A DNA stretch of 64,000 bases, from contig NZ_JANYME010000006.1 of NCBI RefSeq assembly GCF_026616895.1, positions 1 to 64,000 of the forward strand, in the 5' to 3' direction. This stretch comes from Campylobacter sp. MG1 (GTDB taxonomy: Bacteria; Campylobacterota; Campylobacteria; Campylobacterales; Campylobacteraceae). The notes under the pieces were generated by a model. That model did not search any database. It worked only from the letters and a program-made list of their open reading frames with translations, and was not told where the DNA came from. Below, in pieces: positions 54,122-63,678 of the stretch. Numbering within the stretch: the first letter of the stretch is position 1; each line of letters opens with the position of its first letter. Both the position numbers and the translations under genes were made by a program.

Positions 54122-56341
54122 CTAAAAAGTACTTCCTATACTAAATTCAAATGTATTTGTTTTATCGCCATCTTTTTTATTTAGAGGTTTAGAGAAAACA
54201 AAATTTAATGGCCCCATAGGTGTTGTCCAGTCAAGACTTAAACCAACGCTTTCTTTTTTAATTTCACTAAGTTTTTTCTCACCTATCATACCATAATCAT
54301 AAAATACTGAACCTCTTAATTTTAATTTATCAATTAAAGGGAAATTTAATTCAACACTTGAATTTAAACTTTTCGCACCACCTTTATCATATATAGCTCC
54401 TAATTTACCTATACCTTTAGGACTTATTGTATCGCTTTCAAATCCACGAACAGAACCTAAACCCCCTAAGTATAATCTAGAGTTAATAGGTGTTTTATTG
54501 TAATCAAATATGTGGTTATAAGAAGTTTTAAATCTAAAAATTATGTCAGTATCAAAATCTTCTTTTAAGCCTTTATAATATTTAAAATCAAATGCAGCTT
54601 TTTTATATCTTTGAGTTCCACCAAGTCCTACATAAGTATAAGCAGCTCTAGCAAATATACCACTTCTAGGCAAGTAATAATCATCAGTATTGTCAAAGTA
54701 AATGTAAGGAGTTATAGCTGACTTTGTTGATTTTCCTAATTTTTCGCCACTATTTATCATTTCATATGTTGCTTTTCTCAAATCACTTTTTTCATAATTA
54801 TAAATGGCACCAACTCCCCAGAATCTACCAATTTCTCTACCTAAGCTAAGCTCTAAACCATGGTTATATTCTTCATAGGTATCCCAATCTCTTTTGTAAC
54901 TATATAAACTAATTCCTGATGAAAATTTACTATCAAAAATTCTAGGGTTATTTAAAAATATTTTTCCTGTTACATCTTTATCTGATTTTTCAATGTTTAT
55001 ACCACCGTGCAATCCACTTCCTAGTATATTTCTATCGCTTACTGATGCATTTAGTAAAAATCCATCAGACGTACTATAGCCTATACCACCAGTTATAGAA
55101 CCAGTTGGTTTTTCTTTTACTTCCACTAATAAGTCTATACTTCCTAGTTGATTTGGTTGAGGTGTGATTTTTACATCATCAAAATATCCAGTCTTTTTAA
55201 GAGATAATATACTGTCATTTAAATCAGTTCTACTAAATTGCATACCTTCAGTTAAATATAACTCTCTTCTTATTATTTTATCTAATGTTTTATCATTGCC
55301 CTTTATTATAACTTGACCTATGTTGTATTTATTTCCAAGTTCAACTTTGAAGTCTATATCTATTATAGTTCTTTCATCATTTTTGCTTATATCAGGATAA
55401 ACATTCACTAAAGCGTAGCCTTTATCTTGGAATTTTGTAGATATGTAATCTATATCAGATTTTATTTTTTCGGAATTTACATACTTACCTTTTTTGCTTC
55501 TTAAATCTTTTATATTTAATTTTAATTCATTTTCTAATGGATTTTCTATGCTAATACTTTCTATTTTATATCTTTTACCTTCATATATGTAGTATGTTAG
55601 TTCAGCAGTATAATTTTGCATATTTGCTTCTAAAAATGCATTTGATATAGTAGCATCTAGATATCCTTTTTTAAGATATTCATCTTTAATTCTAGCTGGA
55701 TCATTAGGTAATTCAGTAGAATATAATTTACCATCATTAAAGCCCCAAAACCAACCTAAAAATTCCTTTTCTTTGTTTGCTATTACTGGGTCAAAATGTT
55801 TGTATTTTAGCTTTTCAGAACCAACTAGATTAACCTTTTGTATTTTTATAGTTTCACCTCTATTTATGTTAAATACTAGAGCTACAGCGTTATTTGGTAA
55901 TTCTTCTTTATCAACTTCAACAAGGCTATCATAATATCCACGAGATTGATAGTAAAGTACTATTTTTTCCTTTGCATCATTTATTTTCTTTTCGTTATAT
56001 GCTTCACCTTTTTTAATTGATATAAAACTTTGAATTTGTTTCATATCATTTGATGATGTTCCTTTAACATCCACTTTTGCTATGAAAGGTTTTTCAATTA
56101 CGTTGAAAGTTAATTTTCCATTTGAATTTTCTACAAAAATATCATCAAAAAAACCATATGAAAATAAATTTTTTATAGCTTGATTGATTTTATAAACATT
56201 GATTTCATCACCTTGCTTTAAATCAGCAACTTGTTGTGCTTGTTCATTTGATAAATGGTAAAGACCTTTAAACTCTACACCAGTTATATTCTGTGCATAT
56301 ATTAAAGAGCTAAACATAGATATATACAATACTTTTTTCAT
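54122..56341 (-). CDS. bamA: Outer-membrane protein assembly factor BamA
   Basis: 739 residues. A signal peptide (about 1-16) is followed by five POTRA repeats (about 20-410; e.g. ITGVEFKGLYHLS, AKVDVKGTSSNDMKQ, YNIGQVIIKGNDKTLD) and a 16-strand barrel (about 415-739) with the lid-lock VRGF near residue 640 (GGLGSVRGFESD). It ends in Phe, as Bam substrates and BamA do. First gene of a - strand string extending to nadC. The 86-bp region upstream also holds the gdhA terminator. Confidence 0.95.
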   Translation of the reverse strand: MKKVLYISMFSSLIYAQNITGVEFKGLYHLSNEQAQQVADLKQGDEINVYKINQAIKNLFSYGFFDDIFVENSNGKLTFNVIEKPFIAKVDVKGTSSNDMKQIQSFISIKKGEAYNEKKINDAKEKIVLYYQSRGYYDSLVEVDKEELPNNAVALVFNINRGETIKIQKVNLVGSEKLKYKHFDPVIANKEKEFLGWFWGFNDGKLYSTELPNDPARIKDEYLKKGYLDATISNAFLEANMQNYTAELTYYIYEGKRYKIESISIENPLENELKLNIKDLRSKKGKYVNSEKIKSDIDYISTKFQDKGYALVNVYPDISKNDERTIIDIDFKVELGNKYNIGQVIIKGNDKTLDKIIRRELYLTEGMQFSRTDLNDSILSLKKTGYFDDVKITPQPNQLGSIDLLVEVKEKPTGSITGGIGYSTSDGFLLNASVSDRNILGSGLHGGINIEKSDKDVTGKIFLNNPRIFDSKFSSGISLYSYKRDWDTYEEYNHGLELSLGREIGRFWGVGAIYNYEKSDLRKATYEMINSGEKLGKSTKSAITPYIYFDNTDDYYLPRSGIFARAAYTYVGLGGTQRYKKAAFDFKYYKGLKEDFDTDIIFRFKTSYNHIFDYNKTPINSRLYLGGLGSVRGFESDTISPKGIGKLGAIYDKGGAKSLNSSVELNFPLIDKLKLRGSVFYDYGMIGEKKLSEIKKESVGLSLDWTTPMGPLNFVFSKPLNKKDGDKTNTFEFSIGSTF

Positions 56342-56401
56342 AATGTGCCTATTTTTTGTAAAATTGAATAGATATAATAATGTAAAAAAGTTAATATATA
56401 T

Positions 56402-56422
56402 AAGCCCTAATTTATAGGGCTT
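56402..56422 (-). terminator. Terminator after gdhA
   Basis: An 8-bp inverted repeat (56402-56409 with 56415-56422) with GC-rich core GCCC/GGGC and loop ATTTA lies six bases after the gdhA stop on the - strand; a T-rich stretch follows in that direction (complement of 56383-56390). Confidence 0.8.
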
Positions 56423-56427
56423 TCAGC

Positions 56428-57789
56428 TTAAATATAACCTTGTTCTATCATTGCATCTGCAACTTTTTTAAATCCAGCTATATTTGCACCAGCTACTAGA
56501 TTATTTTCAAAACCAAATTCTTTAGCTGTTTCACTTGTTCTTGTATAAATATCTTTCATTATGGCATGAAGTTTTTGATCTACTTCTTCAAAAGTCCAAG
56601 ATGTCATATTTGCATTTTGTTGCATTTCTAAACCACTTGTAGCAACTCCACCAGCGTTTGCAGCTTTAGCAGGTGCATAAAAAATTCCACTATCTAAAAT
56701 AAATTTTTGTGCTTCTAAAGTACAAGGCATATTAGCACCTTCAGCGATTAATTTACAACCATTTTTATGTAAATTTTTAGCATCTTCTAAACTTAGTTCG
56801 TTTTGAGTAGCACTAGGGAAAGCACAATCACAAGGAACACTCCAAACTCCATTTGTGCCTTTTTCATAATTTACTTTTGATATATATACAGCACCTTTTT
56901 TTTCATTTGCATAATCACTTACTCTTAATCTTCTAACTTCTTTGATATCTTTTAGTAGTTCTAAATCAATACCATCTTTATCATATACATAACCATCACT
57001 ATCACTTATAGCTACTACTTTTGCACCGTATTGGTGTAATTTTTCAATTGTGTAAATAGCAACATTGCCACTGCCTGATACTACACAAGTTTTTCCTTCA
57101 AAACTATCTTTGTTATCTTTTAAAATTTCATTTGCAAAATATACTGCTCCATAACCTGTAGCTTCTTTTCTAACTAATGAACCACCCCAATTAATAGCTT
57201 TACCAGTTAGAGTGCCATCAAACTTAGAAGTAATTTTTTTATAAGCACCAAACATATATCCTATTTCTCTAGCACCAACTCCAATATCACCTGCAGGAAC
57301 ATCAGTAGAATATCCTATGTGTTTACTAAGTTCACTCATAAATGCTTGACAAAATCTCATAATTTCAGCGTCACTTTTACCTTTAGGATCAAAGTTAGCA
57401 CCACCTTTTCCACCACCTATGTGTAAGCCTGTTAATGAATTTTTGAAAATTTGTTCAAATGCAAGGAATTTTAGAATATCTAAATTTACGCTTGGATGAA
57501 ATCTTAATCCACCTTTATAAGGTCCAAGAACGCTAGAAAATTGTACTCTATATCCAAAATGAGTTTGTGCATGGCCTTTATCGTCTATATAGACAACTCT
57601 AAAAATGATTGTTCTTTCCGGCATTACCATTCTTTGCAATACAGCATGCTCTTCATATTGTTTGTTTAAATCTAAAAGAGGTGTTATAGATTTTAACACT
57701 TCAGTAGCACATTGTAAAAAAATAGGTTGTCTTGATGAAACTCTTTTTATTAGGTCTAAAGTTTCGTTTACATATGATTTAGCACTCAT
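56428..57789 (-). CDS. gdhA: NADP-type glutamate dehydrogenase
   Basis: 453 residues, hexameric GDH of the bacterial NADPH class: 2-oxoglutarate plus ammonia to glutamate. Motifs: GPYKGGLRFHP, GGGKGGANFDPKG with the catalytic Lys, DVPAGDIGVGAREIGYM, VSGSGNVAIYTIEKL for the dinucleotide, and GGVATSGLEMQQN. The ATG follows AAGGAG. Single gene with its own terminator and a very AT-rich upstream region. Confidence 0.96.
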   Translation of the reverse strand: MSAKSYVNETLDLIKRVSSRQPIFLQCATEVLKSITPLLDLNKQYEEHAVLQRMVMPERTIIFRVVYIDDKGHAQTHFGYRVQFSSVLGPYKGGLRFHPSVNLDILKFLAFEQIFKNSLTGLHIGGGKGGANFDPKGKSDAEIMRFCQAFMSELSKHIGYSTDVPAGDIGVGAREIGYMFGAYKKITSKFDGTLTGKAINWGGSLVRKEATGYGAVYFANEILKDNKDSFEGKTCVVSGSGNVAIYTIEKLHQYGAKVVAISDSDGYVYDKDGIDLELLKDIKEVRRLRVSDYANEKKGAVYISKVNYEKGTNGVWSVPCDCAFPSATQNELSLEDAKNLHKNGCKLIAEGANMPCTLEAQKFILDSGIFYAPAKAANAGGVATSGLEMQQNANMTSWTFEEVDQKLHAIMKDIYTRTSETAKEFGFENNLVAGANIAGFKKVADAMIEQGYI

Positions 57790-58092
57790 ATTTACTCCTT
57801 AAAAAAAATAGATTAATATTGTCGCAAAAAAAAATAAAATTTTACTTAAAAAAAATTAGAATTTTTTATAAAATTTTTATTGAATTTTATTTAATTTTTT
57901 TTTGAATATTTTTGTATTATTTTTTTTAATATTTTTCATTAATTTTTTTTGACATTTTTTATAAAATTTTTTAGGATATTTATAAGAAAATAAATATTTT
58001 TTATAAAATTTATAAGATATTTAATAATAGAAAATTAATATTGAATATCGTAGATATGGGTGTAATCTACGATAGGTAAATTACAAAATATT
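57790..58092. promoter_or_regulatory. gdhA: 303-bp extremely AT-rich gdhA upstream region with repeats
   Basis: No gene is visible in this stretch. It has long T and A runs and three direct copies of the 15-mer TTTTTTATAAAATTT at 57862-57876, 57955-57969 and 57997-58011. On the gdhA strand AAGGAG is at about 57792-57800, and a T-tract followed by GCGACAATAT near 57815-57830 is a candidate promoter. It also holds the ppx terminator at 58047-58073. Such A/T tracts bend DNA and often act as UP elements or regulator sites; which applies is unknown. Confidence 0.5.
58047..58073 (-). terminator. Terminator-like hairpin after ppx/gppA
   Basis: A perfect 9-bp inverted repeat ATCGTAGAT/ATCTACGAT (58047-58055 with 58065-58073), loop of nine, 19 bases past the ppx stop on the - strand. 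The downstream T-run is weak, so it may be a partial terminator. Confidence 0.6.
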
Positions 58093-59547
58093 TTAAATTT
58101 CTTCGTTATTGATATAGATATTAAAACTTTTAGGTTTATTTATTTTTTTAATCGCTTCATGTATTATAAAATTATTTGTATTTTTTTCAATGTATAAAGT
58201 TTTATTTTTATATGTAAAATTACAAATTTCGTTTTCACAGGCTTTATTTAAGGCTCTACAAAATGCAAGTATAAAATTAAGCCAAGATATAGTATTTTCA
58301 TCTGGTAATAATTTTTTTAATTTTAAATTTTCATAATTTATCTTTTTGCCATGTTGCTCTATTATAGTTGATATAATAGCCTTATCTTCATGTTTTATGC
58401 AAAAATTTAATCCATTTAATATAAAATATGAACTATGCTTGTGCTTTGAGTAAAAACTTAATAGCAATCCTAATTCGCTTATTCTTGAAGCGTAGTTTAA
58501 ATGAAATAAATATTTATCATCAACATAATGTATATCTTTTAAACACATAAATAAATTTTTAGTATTTTTTATTAAAGAATTTGTTTTTATTTTTAAAAAT
58601 CTATCTTCTAAACTTTTTAAACTAGGATTAAAATTAATCGGAAAATTTTGATGTCTACCGAATAAATCTTTTAAATAAATTCCTTCTCTAACTCCAGCAC
58701 CACTTGTTATAATATTTTGTATTTTTAACTTTTGTGCTATTTTTAAAAATACTAATGCACCAACTTTTATGGTATCATGTCTTTCTTTTTTTATTCCTAA
58801 TGAATTTAGTTCAGCGTTTTTGCAGTTTATTATTTTTTCAATAAAATCAATTTCTTTATTGAATTCGTAAGAAAAAGAATGCACTTGACTTAGCGGATAA
58901 TCATTTTTTTCCATTATAGCCGAACTAATTGCTCTTAAAGAACCACCTATAGTTATTAAATTTGTAGATTTAAAATTACTAGGTATATTTTCTAATGAGT
59001 AGTCTATAAATTTTTCTAATTTATTTATTTTATCTTTAAATAAATCTTTAAGTCTAACTGTTCCTAGGTCTAATGAAAAAGTTTGTATAACTTTTGAATT
59101 TTGTATTAGGCATAATTCCGCACTTCCTCCACCTATGTCAAGACATATAGCATCTTCTATTTTAGGTAGTAAATTAATAGCTCCAAAACCACTTAAATAT
59201 GCTTCATTTTCACCACTTAATGTTTTAATATTTATTTTTAATTCTTTTTTTAGTGCATTTATAAAAATATCTTTATTACTTGCATCTCTTAATGCTGAAG
59301 TTCCAACACAAAAAATTTTATTGCATGATAAATATTTTGCTTGTATTTTAAAATATTTAATAATTTCTATAGCTTTTTTTATTTGTTTTTCTGATAATAT
59401 ATTATTGTTTTCGTAAGCACCTTGAGCTAAACGAAATTTAACTTTTTGTTCGTTTAATATATAAAAACCATATCTTGAAGTTTTTTCAAATACAGCCATT
59501 CTAACGCCGTTTGAACCTAAATCAATTATTGCTGTTCTTTTTGCCAT
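58093..59547 (-). CDS. ppx: Exopolyphosphatase/guanosine pentaphosphate phosphatase (Ppx/GppA)
   Basis: 484 residues. The N-terminal actin-like fold carries AIIDLGSNGVRMAV, VGTSALRDASN with the catalytic region, LDIGGGSAEL and TIGGSLRA. A C-terminal HD-like helical domain (about 300-484) follows. The family hydrolyses polyphosphate or pppGpp; C. jejuni has two such proteins and substrate choice cannot be read here. It follows the kinase gene by 13 bases. In C. jejuni a ferredoxin gene (fdxB) lies between this gene and cosR. Confidence 0.92.
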   Translation of the reverse strand: MAKRTAIIDLGSNGVRMAVFEKTSRYGFYILNEQKVKFRLAQGAYENNNILSEKQIKKAIEIIKYFKIQAKYLSCNKIFCVGTSALRDASNKDIFINALKKELKINIKTLSGENEAYLSGFGAINLLPKIEDAICLDIGGGSAELCLIQNSKVIQTFSLDLGTVRLKDLFKDKINKLEKFIDYSLENIPSNFKSTNLITIGGSLRAISSAIMEKNDYPLSQVHSFSYEFNKEIDFIEKIINCKNAELNSLGIKKERHDTIKVGALVFLKIAQKLKIQNIITSGAGVREGIYLKDLFGRHQNFPINFNPSLKSLEDRFLKIKTNSLIKNTKNLFMCLKDIHYVDDKYLFHLNYASRISELGLLLSFYSKHKHSSYFILNGLNFCIKHEDKAIISTIIEQHGKKINYENLKLKKLLPDENTISWLNFILAFCRALNKACENEICNFTYKNKTLYIEKNTNNFIIHEAIKKINKPKSFNIYINNEEI

Positions 59548-59560
59548 TTTTTCTTCTTTT

Positions 59561-60811
59561 CTAATGTTTTAATTTTATTTTAAACATTGCTCTAGTGCCT
59601 TGTTTATCTTTTCTATTTATTAAATTTATATTAGCTTTTAATGCTGTTGCTGCTGATTTTGATAAATATAGTCCTAGTCCAACACCTTCTTTATTTCCAT
59701 ATCTTTTAAATGGTGCAAAGTAGTCTTTATTTTCGTCTAATCCACAACCTTCATCATCTATATATAGGTAAAAATACCCATCAATTATTTCGGAGCTTAT
59801 TTTTATAGTGCTATTTTCTGGAGAAAATTTAAAAGCATTTTGTATAAAATTTTGTAAAATTTGTGAAAATAGAGTTTTTTGAATTTTCATTATAAGATTA
59901 TTTGGTTTTAAGTCAATATCTATTTTTTGTCCAGTTTTTGTACCTAAAAGGCTAAAATTTTTGCTTTCTTGTTTTATAAAATCAATTAAATCAATTTCAT
60001 TTGCTTCTTCAAATTGAGCACCTTCTAATCTACCAACTTTAAGAATTTCATTTATGACTTTATTCATATTTTCTATACTATTATTTGAATTTTTGATTGT
60101 TTCAATATAATAATCATTATTTCTTTGCTTTATTAATGTTACATCATTTTTAGCTTTCATAACAGCTAATGGTGTTTTTAATTCGTGTGCTATTCCTATA
60201 AATAATTCTTTTTGTGATGAGTTATAATTTTTAATTCTATTAATTAAATTATTTATTCCATTAATGACTTCTTTAAATTCTAATGGATAATCATTTGTAT
60301 TAAGTTTATTTTTAAAATCATCATCAAATTTACTAATTTTTAGCCCCAATTCTTTAAGATGTATAGATAATATTCTTGATAAAAATAAAGAATGAAAAAT
60401 AATCAAAGTTATCGCTATGGCTATAGTTAATAGTAATCCTATGAATATAGTATCTAATATTTTTATGGTTTGTGTTATGTCTTTTTTTAATATTAAATAA
60501 TCACCAAAATTATTATACGGATAGGTAAGAATTAATATCTTTTTATTATTTTCACTAATAATTTTAAAATTTGCCTTCTCATTTTTTTTATTAAGATTTA
60601 TTATTTTATAATCTTTATGAATGGTAAAATTAGAATTTTTATCAAATTTAATTATATTTACAGCATTTTGTGTTAACGCATCAAATTCGTTTTTCATTAT
60701 GCTGAATTTTAAAATTTGATAAGAAAGTATAGAAAATATAACAACTAGTACAGTAATAGTACTGGCTAGTTGTATAAAAAATTTATTGCTTATGCTTTTT
60801 TTGGAAAGCAA
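59561..60811 (-). CDS. Sensor histidine kinase paired with CosR
   Basis: 416 residues. Two membrane helices (about 13-33 and 115-138) flank a short periplasmic region of about 80 residues. A HAMP-like segment follows, then His209 in IAHELKTPLAVMKAK, an N-box (NFIQNAFKFSPE), DDEGCGL and GVGLGLYLSK. All catalytic boxes are intact. It overlaps cosR by 22 bases, so the two are translated together. C. jejuni CosR has no kinase next to it, so this is an unusual arrangement for the gene; the signal sensed is unknown. Confidence 0.88.
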   Translation of the reverse strand: MLSKKSISNKFFIQLASTITVLVVIFSILSYQILKFSIMKNEFDALTQNAVNIIKFDKNSNFTIHKDYKIINLNKKNEKANFKIISENNKKILILTYPYNNFGDYLILKKDITQTIKILDTIFIGLLLTIAIAITLIIFHSLFLSRILSIHLKELGLKISKFDDDFKNKLNTNDYPLEFKEVINGINNLINRIKNYNSSQKELFIGIAHELKTPLAVMKAKNDVTLIKQRNNDYYIETIKNSNNSIENMNKVINEILKVGRLEGAQFEEANEIDLIDFIKQESKNFSLLGTKTGQKIDIDLKPNNLIMKIQKTLFSQILQNFIQNAFKFSPENSTIKISSEIIDGYFYLYIDDEGCGLDENKDYFAPFKRYGNKEGVGLGLYLSKSAATALKANINLINRKDKQGTRAMFKIKLKH

Positions 60812-61461
60812 AATCTATAGCCTCTTCTTCTTATTGTTTCAATAGTTGAGATACCTAAAGGCTTATCCATTTTTTGCCTAATTTGATTGATTGCAACTTC
60901 AATTACATTAGGAGTTACAAGTTCAGGTTCTTCCCAAATTGCATCTAATAATTGTTCTTTTGATACTATTTGATCAGAGTGTCTTGCAAGATGGGTTAAT
61001 ACTTCAAAAGGTTTACCTTTTAATTCAATTTCTTTACCTTTATAAGTAATTTTTTCTTCATCTGGGTCTATTTCTAAATTATCAATTTTAATTGTATTTG
61101 ACCCACCAAATCTAAGTCTTGCTTCAATTCTAGCAATTAATACATCAAAGTCAAAAGGTTTTTTAATATAATCATCGGCACCAGATTTTAACGCTTTTAC
61201 TTCACTATCTTTATCATCTTTTGCTGATAGTATTATAACAGAAGTTCTAGCTGATTTTTGTTTTACTGTATATATTAAATCTACACCATCTCCGTCTGGT
61301 AGCATCCAATCAGTTAAAACTAAATCGTAGTTTCTAATACCAACATAGTATTCCGCATCTTTGTAATTCTCACAACTATCAATTTGATATCCGTATTCAG
61401 TTAATCCTTCTGCTAGGGTTTTATTTAATGATATTTCATCTTCTACAATTAAAATACGCAT
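60790..61461 (-). CDS. cosR: Response regulator CosR (OmpR family)
   Basis: 223 residues, highly like C. jejuni CosR, the essential regulator of oxidative-stress genes, and H. pylori HP1043. Receiver domain: acidic residues E7-D8-E9, Asp51 in LVLTDWMLPDGDG, and KKPFDFDVL. DNA-binding domain: ELKGKPFEVLTHLARHSDQ and RRRGYRFCFPKK, near identical to CosR. In C. jejuni position 51 is, to my knowledge, Asn; here it is Asp, so phosphorylation is possible. The 74 bases upstream may hold its own promoter. Confidence 0.92.
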   Translation of the reverse strand: MRILIVEDEISLNKTLAEGLTEYGYQIDSCENYKDAEYYVGIRNYDLVLTDWMLPDGDGVDLIYTVKQKSARTSVIILSAKDDKDSEVKALKSGADDYIKKPFDFDVLIARIEARLRFGGSNTIKIDNLEIDPDEEKITYKGKEIELKGKPFEVLTHLARHSDQIVSKEQLLDAIWEEPELVTPNVIEVAINQIRQKMDKPLGISTIETIRRRGYRFCFPKKA

Positions 61462-61535
61462 TTTTTTTCCTTAAAATAAAATTAAAGTTATGCTAACACA
61501 ATTTAAGCAAATATTCAAGTTTTTTTAAAGTTATT

Positions 61536-61853
61536 TTAATATTTTTTTTTGTATTTAGCACTAAGTTTTGTGTTTTTCATAATCTCTAATTTAATAATCT
61601 CAATTTTTATTTTTTTTAGTTGTGGAAATTTGATTTTTATTTTTTTTGCTAGTTTTTTATTAGCTTTTTCTAGGGTAAAGAATTTTTTTGATTTTAAATA
61701 TTTTTTTGATAATTTAGTTACTTTAGCATAGTCTAAAAAACTATCAGCTTTTGCATTTATTTTTAGGCTTATTGTCTGCTTTTCTAATCTTTCAAATTCC
61801 AATAAGCCTATTATACATTTAAATTTTGTTTTTATTTTTATATGACTTTGCAT
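61536..61853 (-). CDS. folB: Dihydroneopterin aldolase-like protein (FolB)
   Basis: 105 residues, slightly short for FolB (about 115-120) but with the pattern of the tunnelling fold: IGLLEFERLEKQTISLKINAK near the start with the Glu in the usual place, then FLDYAKVTKLSKKYL and a C-terminal Lys-rich strand. It converts dihydroneopterin in folate synthesis. The chain is very Lys-rich. Synteny with plsY and cosR matches Cj0356c in C. jejuni. It overlaps plsY by 16 bases. Confidence 0.75.
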   Translation of the reverse strand: MQSHIKIKTKFKCIIGLLEFERLEKQTISLKINAKADSFLDYAKVTKLSKKYLKSKKFFTLEKANKKLAKKIKIKFPQLKKIKIEIIKLEIMKNTKLSAKYKKKY

Positions 61854-62482
61854 TCGTCTTTAAAAATCAATCTAATAATATTTGGTATATGTTTATAGAA
61901 CACAAAAAATAATATTAAATATATTGGTGCGTGAGAATTAATACTAATATTAGGGTATAAAAATTCTGCACTAATTACTCCAATACTAAATCCTATTAAT
62001 GATGCTAAGCTAGATATTTTAAATACTTTTCCGATTATTAGCCAAAAAATAAGACCTATAATTACAGAATAAGGAACTAATAGTATTAAAGCTCCAGCCC
62101 CACTAGCTACGCCTTTACCGCCATTAAAGCTTAAAAATATGCTATAGCAATGTCCTATAACACTAAGAACTGCCATAGCCCAAATTGTTGCTTCATTTAT
62201 ATCTAAAAACATAGCAATACAAATTGGAAGCATAGCTTTTAAAAAATCACTTAACATAGTAGCTATTGCTAATTTTTTAGCCAATTTTGGATTAACTTGC
62301 TTTACAACTCTTAATACATTTGTAGCTCCTATGCTTTTTGAACCTTGAGATTTAATATCAACATTCGCAAATTTTTTAGCATATATTAATCCAAAAGGAA
62401 TTGAGCCTATTAAATAGGCTATTAACATACAAATTAAATTATTATTTGTAAATAAGTCAATTATAAATGTAATAAAATTCAT
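61838..62482 (-). CDS. plsY: Acyl-phosphate:glycerol-3-phosphate acyltransferase PlsY
   Basis: 214 residues, integral membrane protein with about six helices. Family motifs: GSIPFGLIYAK, GSKSIGATNVLRV, FLSFNGGKGVASGAGAL. It starts phospholipid synthesis by acylating glycerol 3-phosphate; plsX is not in the window. It follows the PilZ gene after three bases and overlaps folB. Confidence 0.95.
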   Translation of the reverse strand: MNFITFIIDLFTNNNLICMLIAYLIGSIPFGLIYAKKFANVDIKSQGSKSIGATNVLRVVKQVNPKLAKKLAIATMLSDFLKAMLPICIAMFLDINEATIWAMAVLSVIGHCYSIFLSFNGGKGVASGAGALILLVPYSVIIGLIFWLIIGKVFKISSLASLIGFSIGVISAEFLYPNISINSHAPIYLILFFVFYKHIPNIIRLIFKDECKVI

Positions 62483-62485
62483 ATC

Positions 62486-63598
62486 TTAATCTCTTTTATA
62501 TAATTCTAGCTGGTTTTTAAGCTCTATTAGAGTTTCTTCAACTCTTTTTACAGCAAATTCTTTAATTTTTATAGAATCTTTTTGATTAGGTAATATTTCT
62601 AAACAATACCTATAAGCATTTTGATATACAATCAAAACTACTAATTTAAAATTTAAATCGAGTTCAACATTTTCATTGCTGTTAGGTATATGTAATTTTA
62701 TATGTGATTTTAAAATATCACCTTTTTTAAAACCTATATCTTCTGTAGAAACAACTCCGATTCCACCTTCTGATATGTCAAATAATTTTCCACTGATACT
62801 TCTTCCATCATCATGCGTTAAAGTTATTTTTGTGAATTCATTAGGATGGACTCTTGGATACATTCTTTTTAATGCGTACATATGCATTTGGTTTTCAAAA
62901 TCATTCAGGCATACTGTACAATTTGCTATATTACACCATAATATATTTGCTTTAATATTTTTCTTTAGGTACTGATTTTGTACTATATAAGCATTTTCTT
63001 CTTCTTTCATAGCAAGTATTTGCATTAAATCTAGTTTTACTACTATACTATTATTATCTACTTGTAAAATTTCACCAAAAGTTCTTACTGGTACACCATT
63101 GTATAAATTTAAAAATTCAAGTTTTTCACCTATACTTTTCATCTTTTTGAATGTATCAATAAATGATTCTTGTATAAAAAATCCATAGTTACTATTAGAA
63201 AATACATTAGTTTGATTGTTTTGTTGCTCGTTTAAAGGAAATTTAAAAAATATTGCAATGTATCTATTAAGAGCATTGGCTAAATATATTAGCAAAGTTG
63301 TATCTAAATTATTGTTCTCTACATATTTAGAAAAATCAATATATGTGATTAAAAGAAATTCAAAAAAACAAGCCTTGTCAAAATCTTTTGAGTTGGATAT
63401 TTTTTTTCCTACTTCTATATCAAATTTTTTAATTAATAACATAGAATAAAGTTCTTGATAACTTTCTAGTGTTTCTCTAGTTAAAGCCTTGCCTTCATTT
63501 TTATAGTATGATTGTATATTATTTATAAATTTATGTGTGTATTTTTCAAAGTAATCAATGCTAGAATCAATTAATTCATCTCTTCCATTAAAACTCAT
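62486..63598 (-). CDS. PilZ-domain protein (c-di-GMP receptor candidate)
   Basis: 370 residues from the ATG at 63598 with GAAGGAAA upstream; the ORF is open further but nothing supports an earlier start. The N-terminal part (about 1-215) is mostly helical and not recognised. The C-terminal PilZ domain (about 240-350) holds both c-di-GMP contacts: RxxxR (RMYPR at about 245-249) and DxSxxG (DISEGG at about 272-277). No membrane segment is seen. It probably binds c-di-GMP; the output is unknown. Confidence 0.87.
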   Translation of the reverse strand: MSFNGRDELIDSSIDYFEKYTHKFINNIQSYYKNEGKALTRETLESYQELYSMLLIKKFDIEVGKKISNSKDFDKACFFEFLLITYIDFSKYVENNNLDTTLLIYLANALNRYIAIFFKFPLNEQQNNQTNVFSNSNYGFFIQESFIDTFKKMKSIGEKLEFLNLYNGVPVRTFGEILQVDNNSIVVKLDLMQILAMKEEENAYIVQNQYLKKNIKANILWCNIANCTVCLNDFENQMHMYALKRMYPRVHPNEFTKITLTHDDGRSISGKLFDISEGGIGVVSTEDIGFKKGDILKSHIKLHIPNSNENVELDLNFKLVVLIVYQNAYRYCLEILPNQKDSIKIKEFAVKRVEETLIELKNQLELYKRD

Positions 63599-63678
63599 AT
63601 CAAAATTTCCTTCAGTTGAATTATTTTTATTAGTGTAGCAAAAAAAATACAATTTTAAATAAAAATTAATTATTTTTT

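Noticed and set aside
57841-58020. Long A and T runs as possible phase-variable tracts
   Set aside because: Campylobacter phase variation uses mostly poly-G/C tracts inside or before genes. I saw no G or C run of eight or more in the window, and these A/T runs are not in a coding frame.
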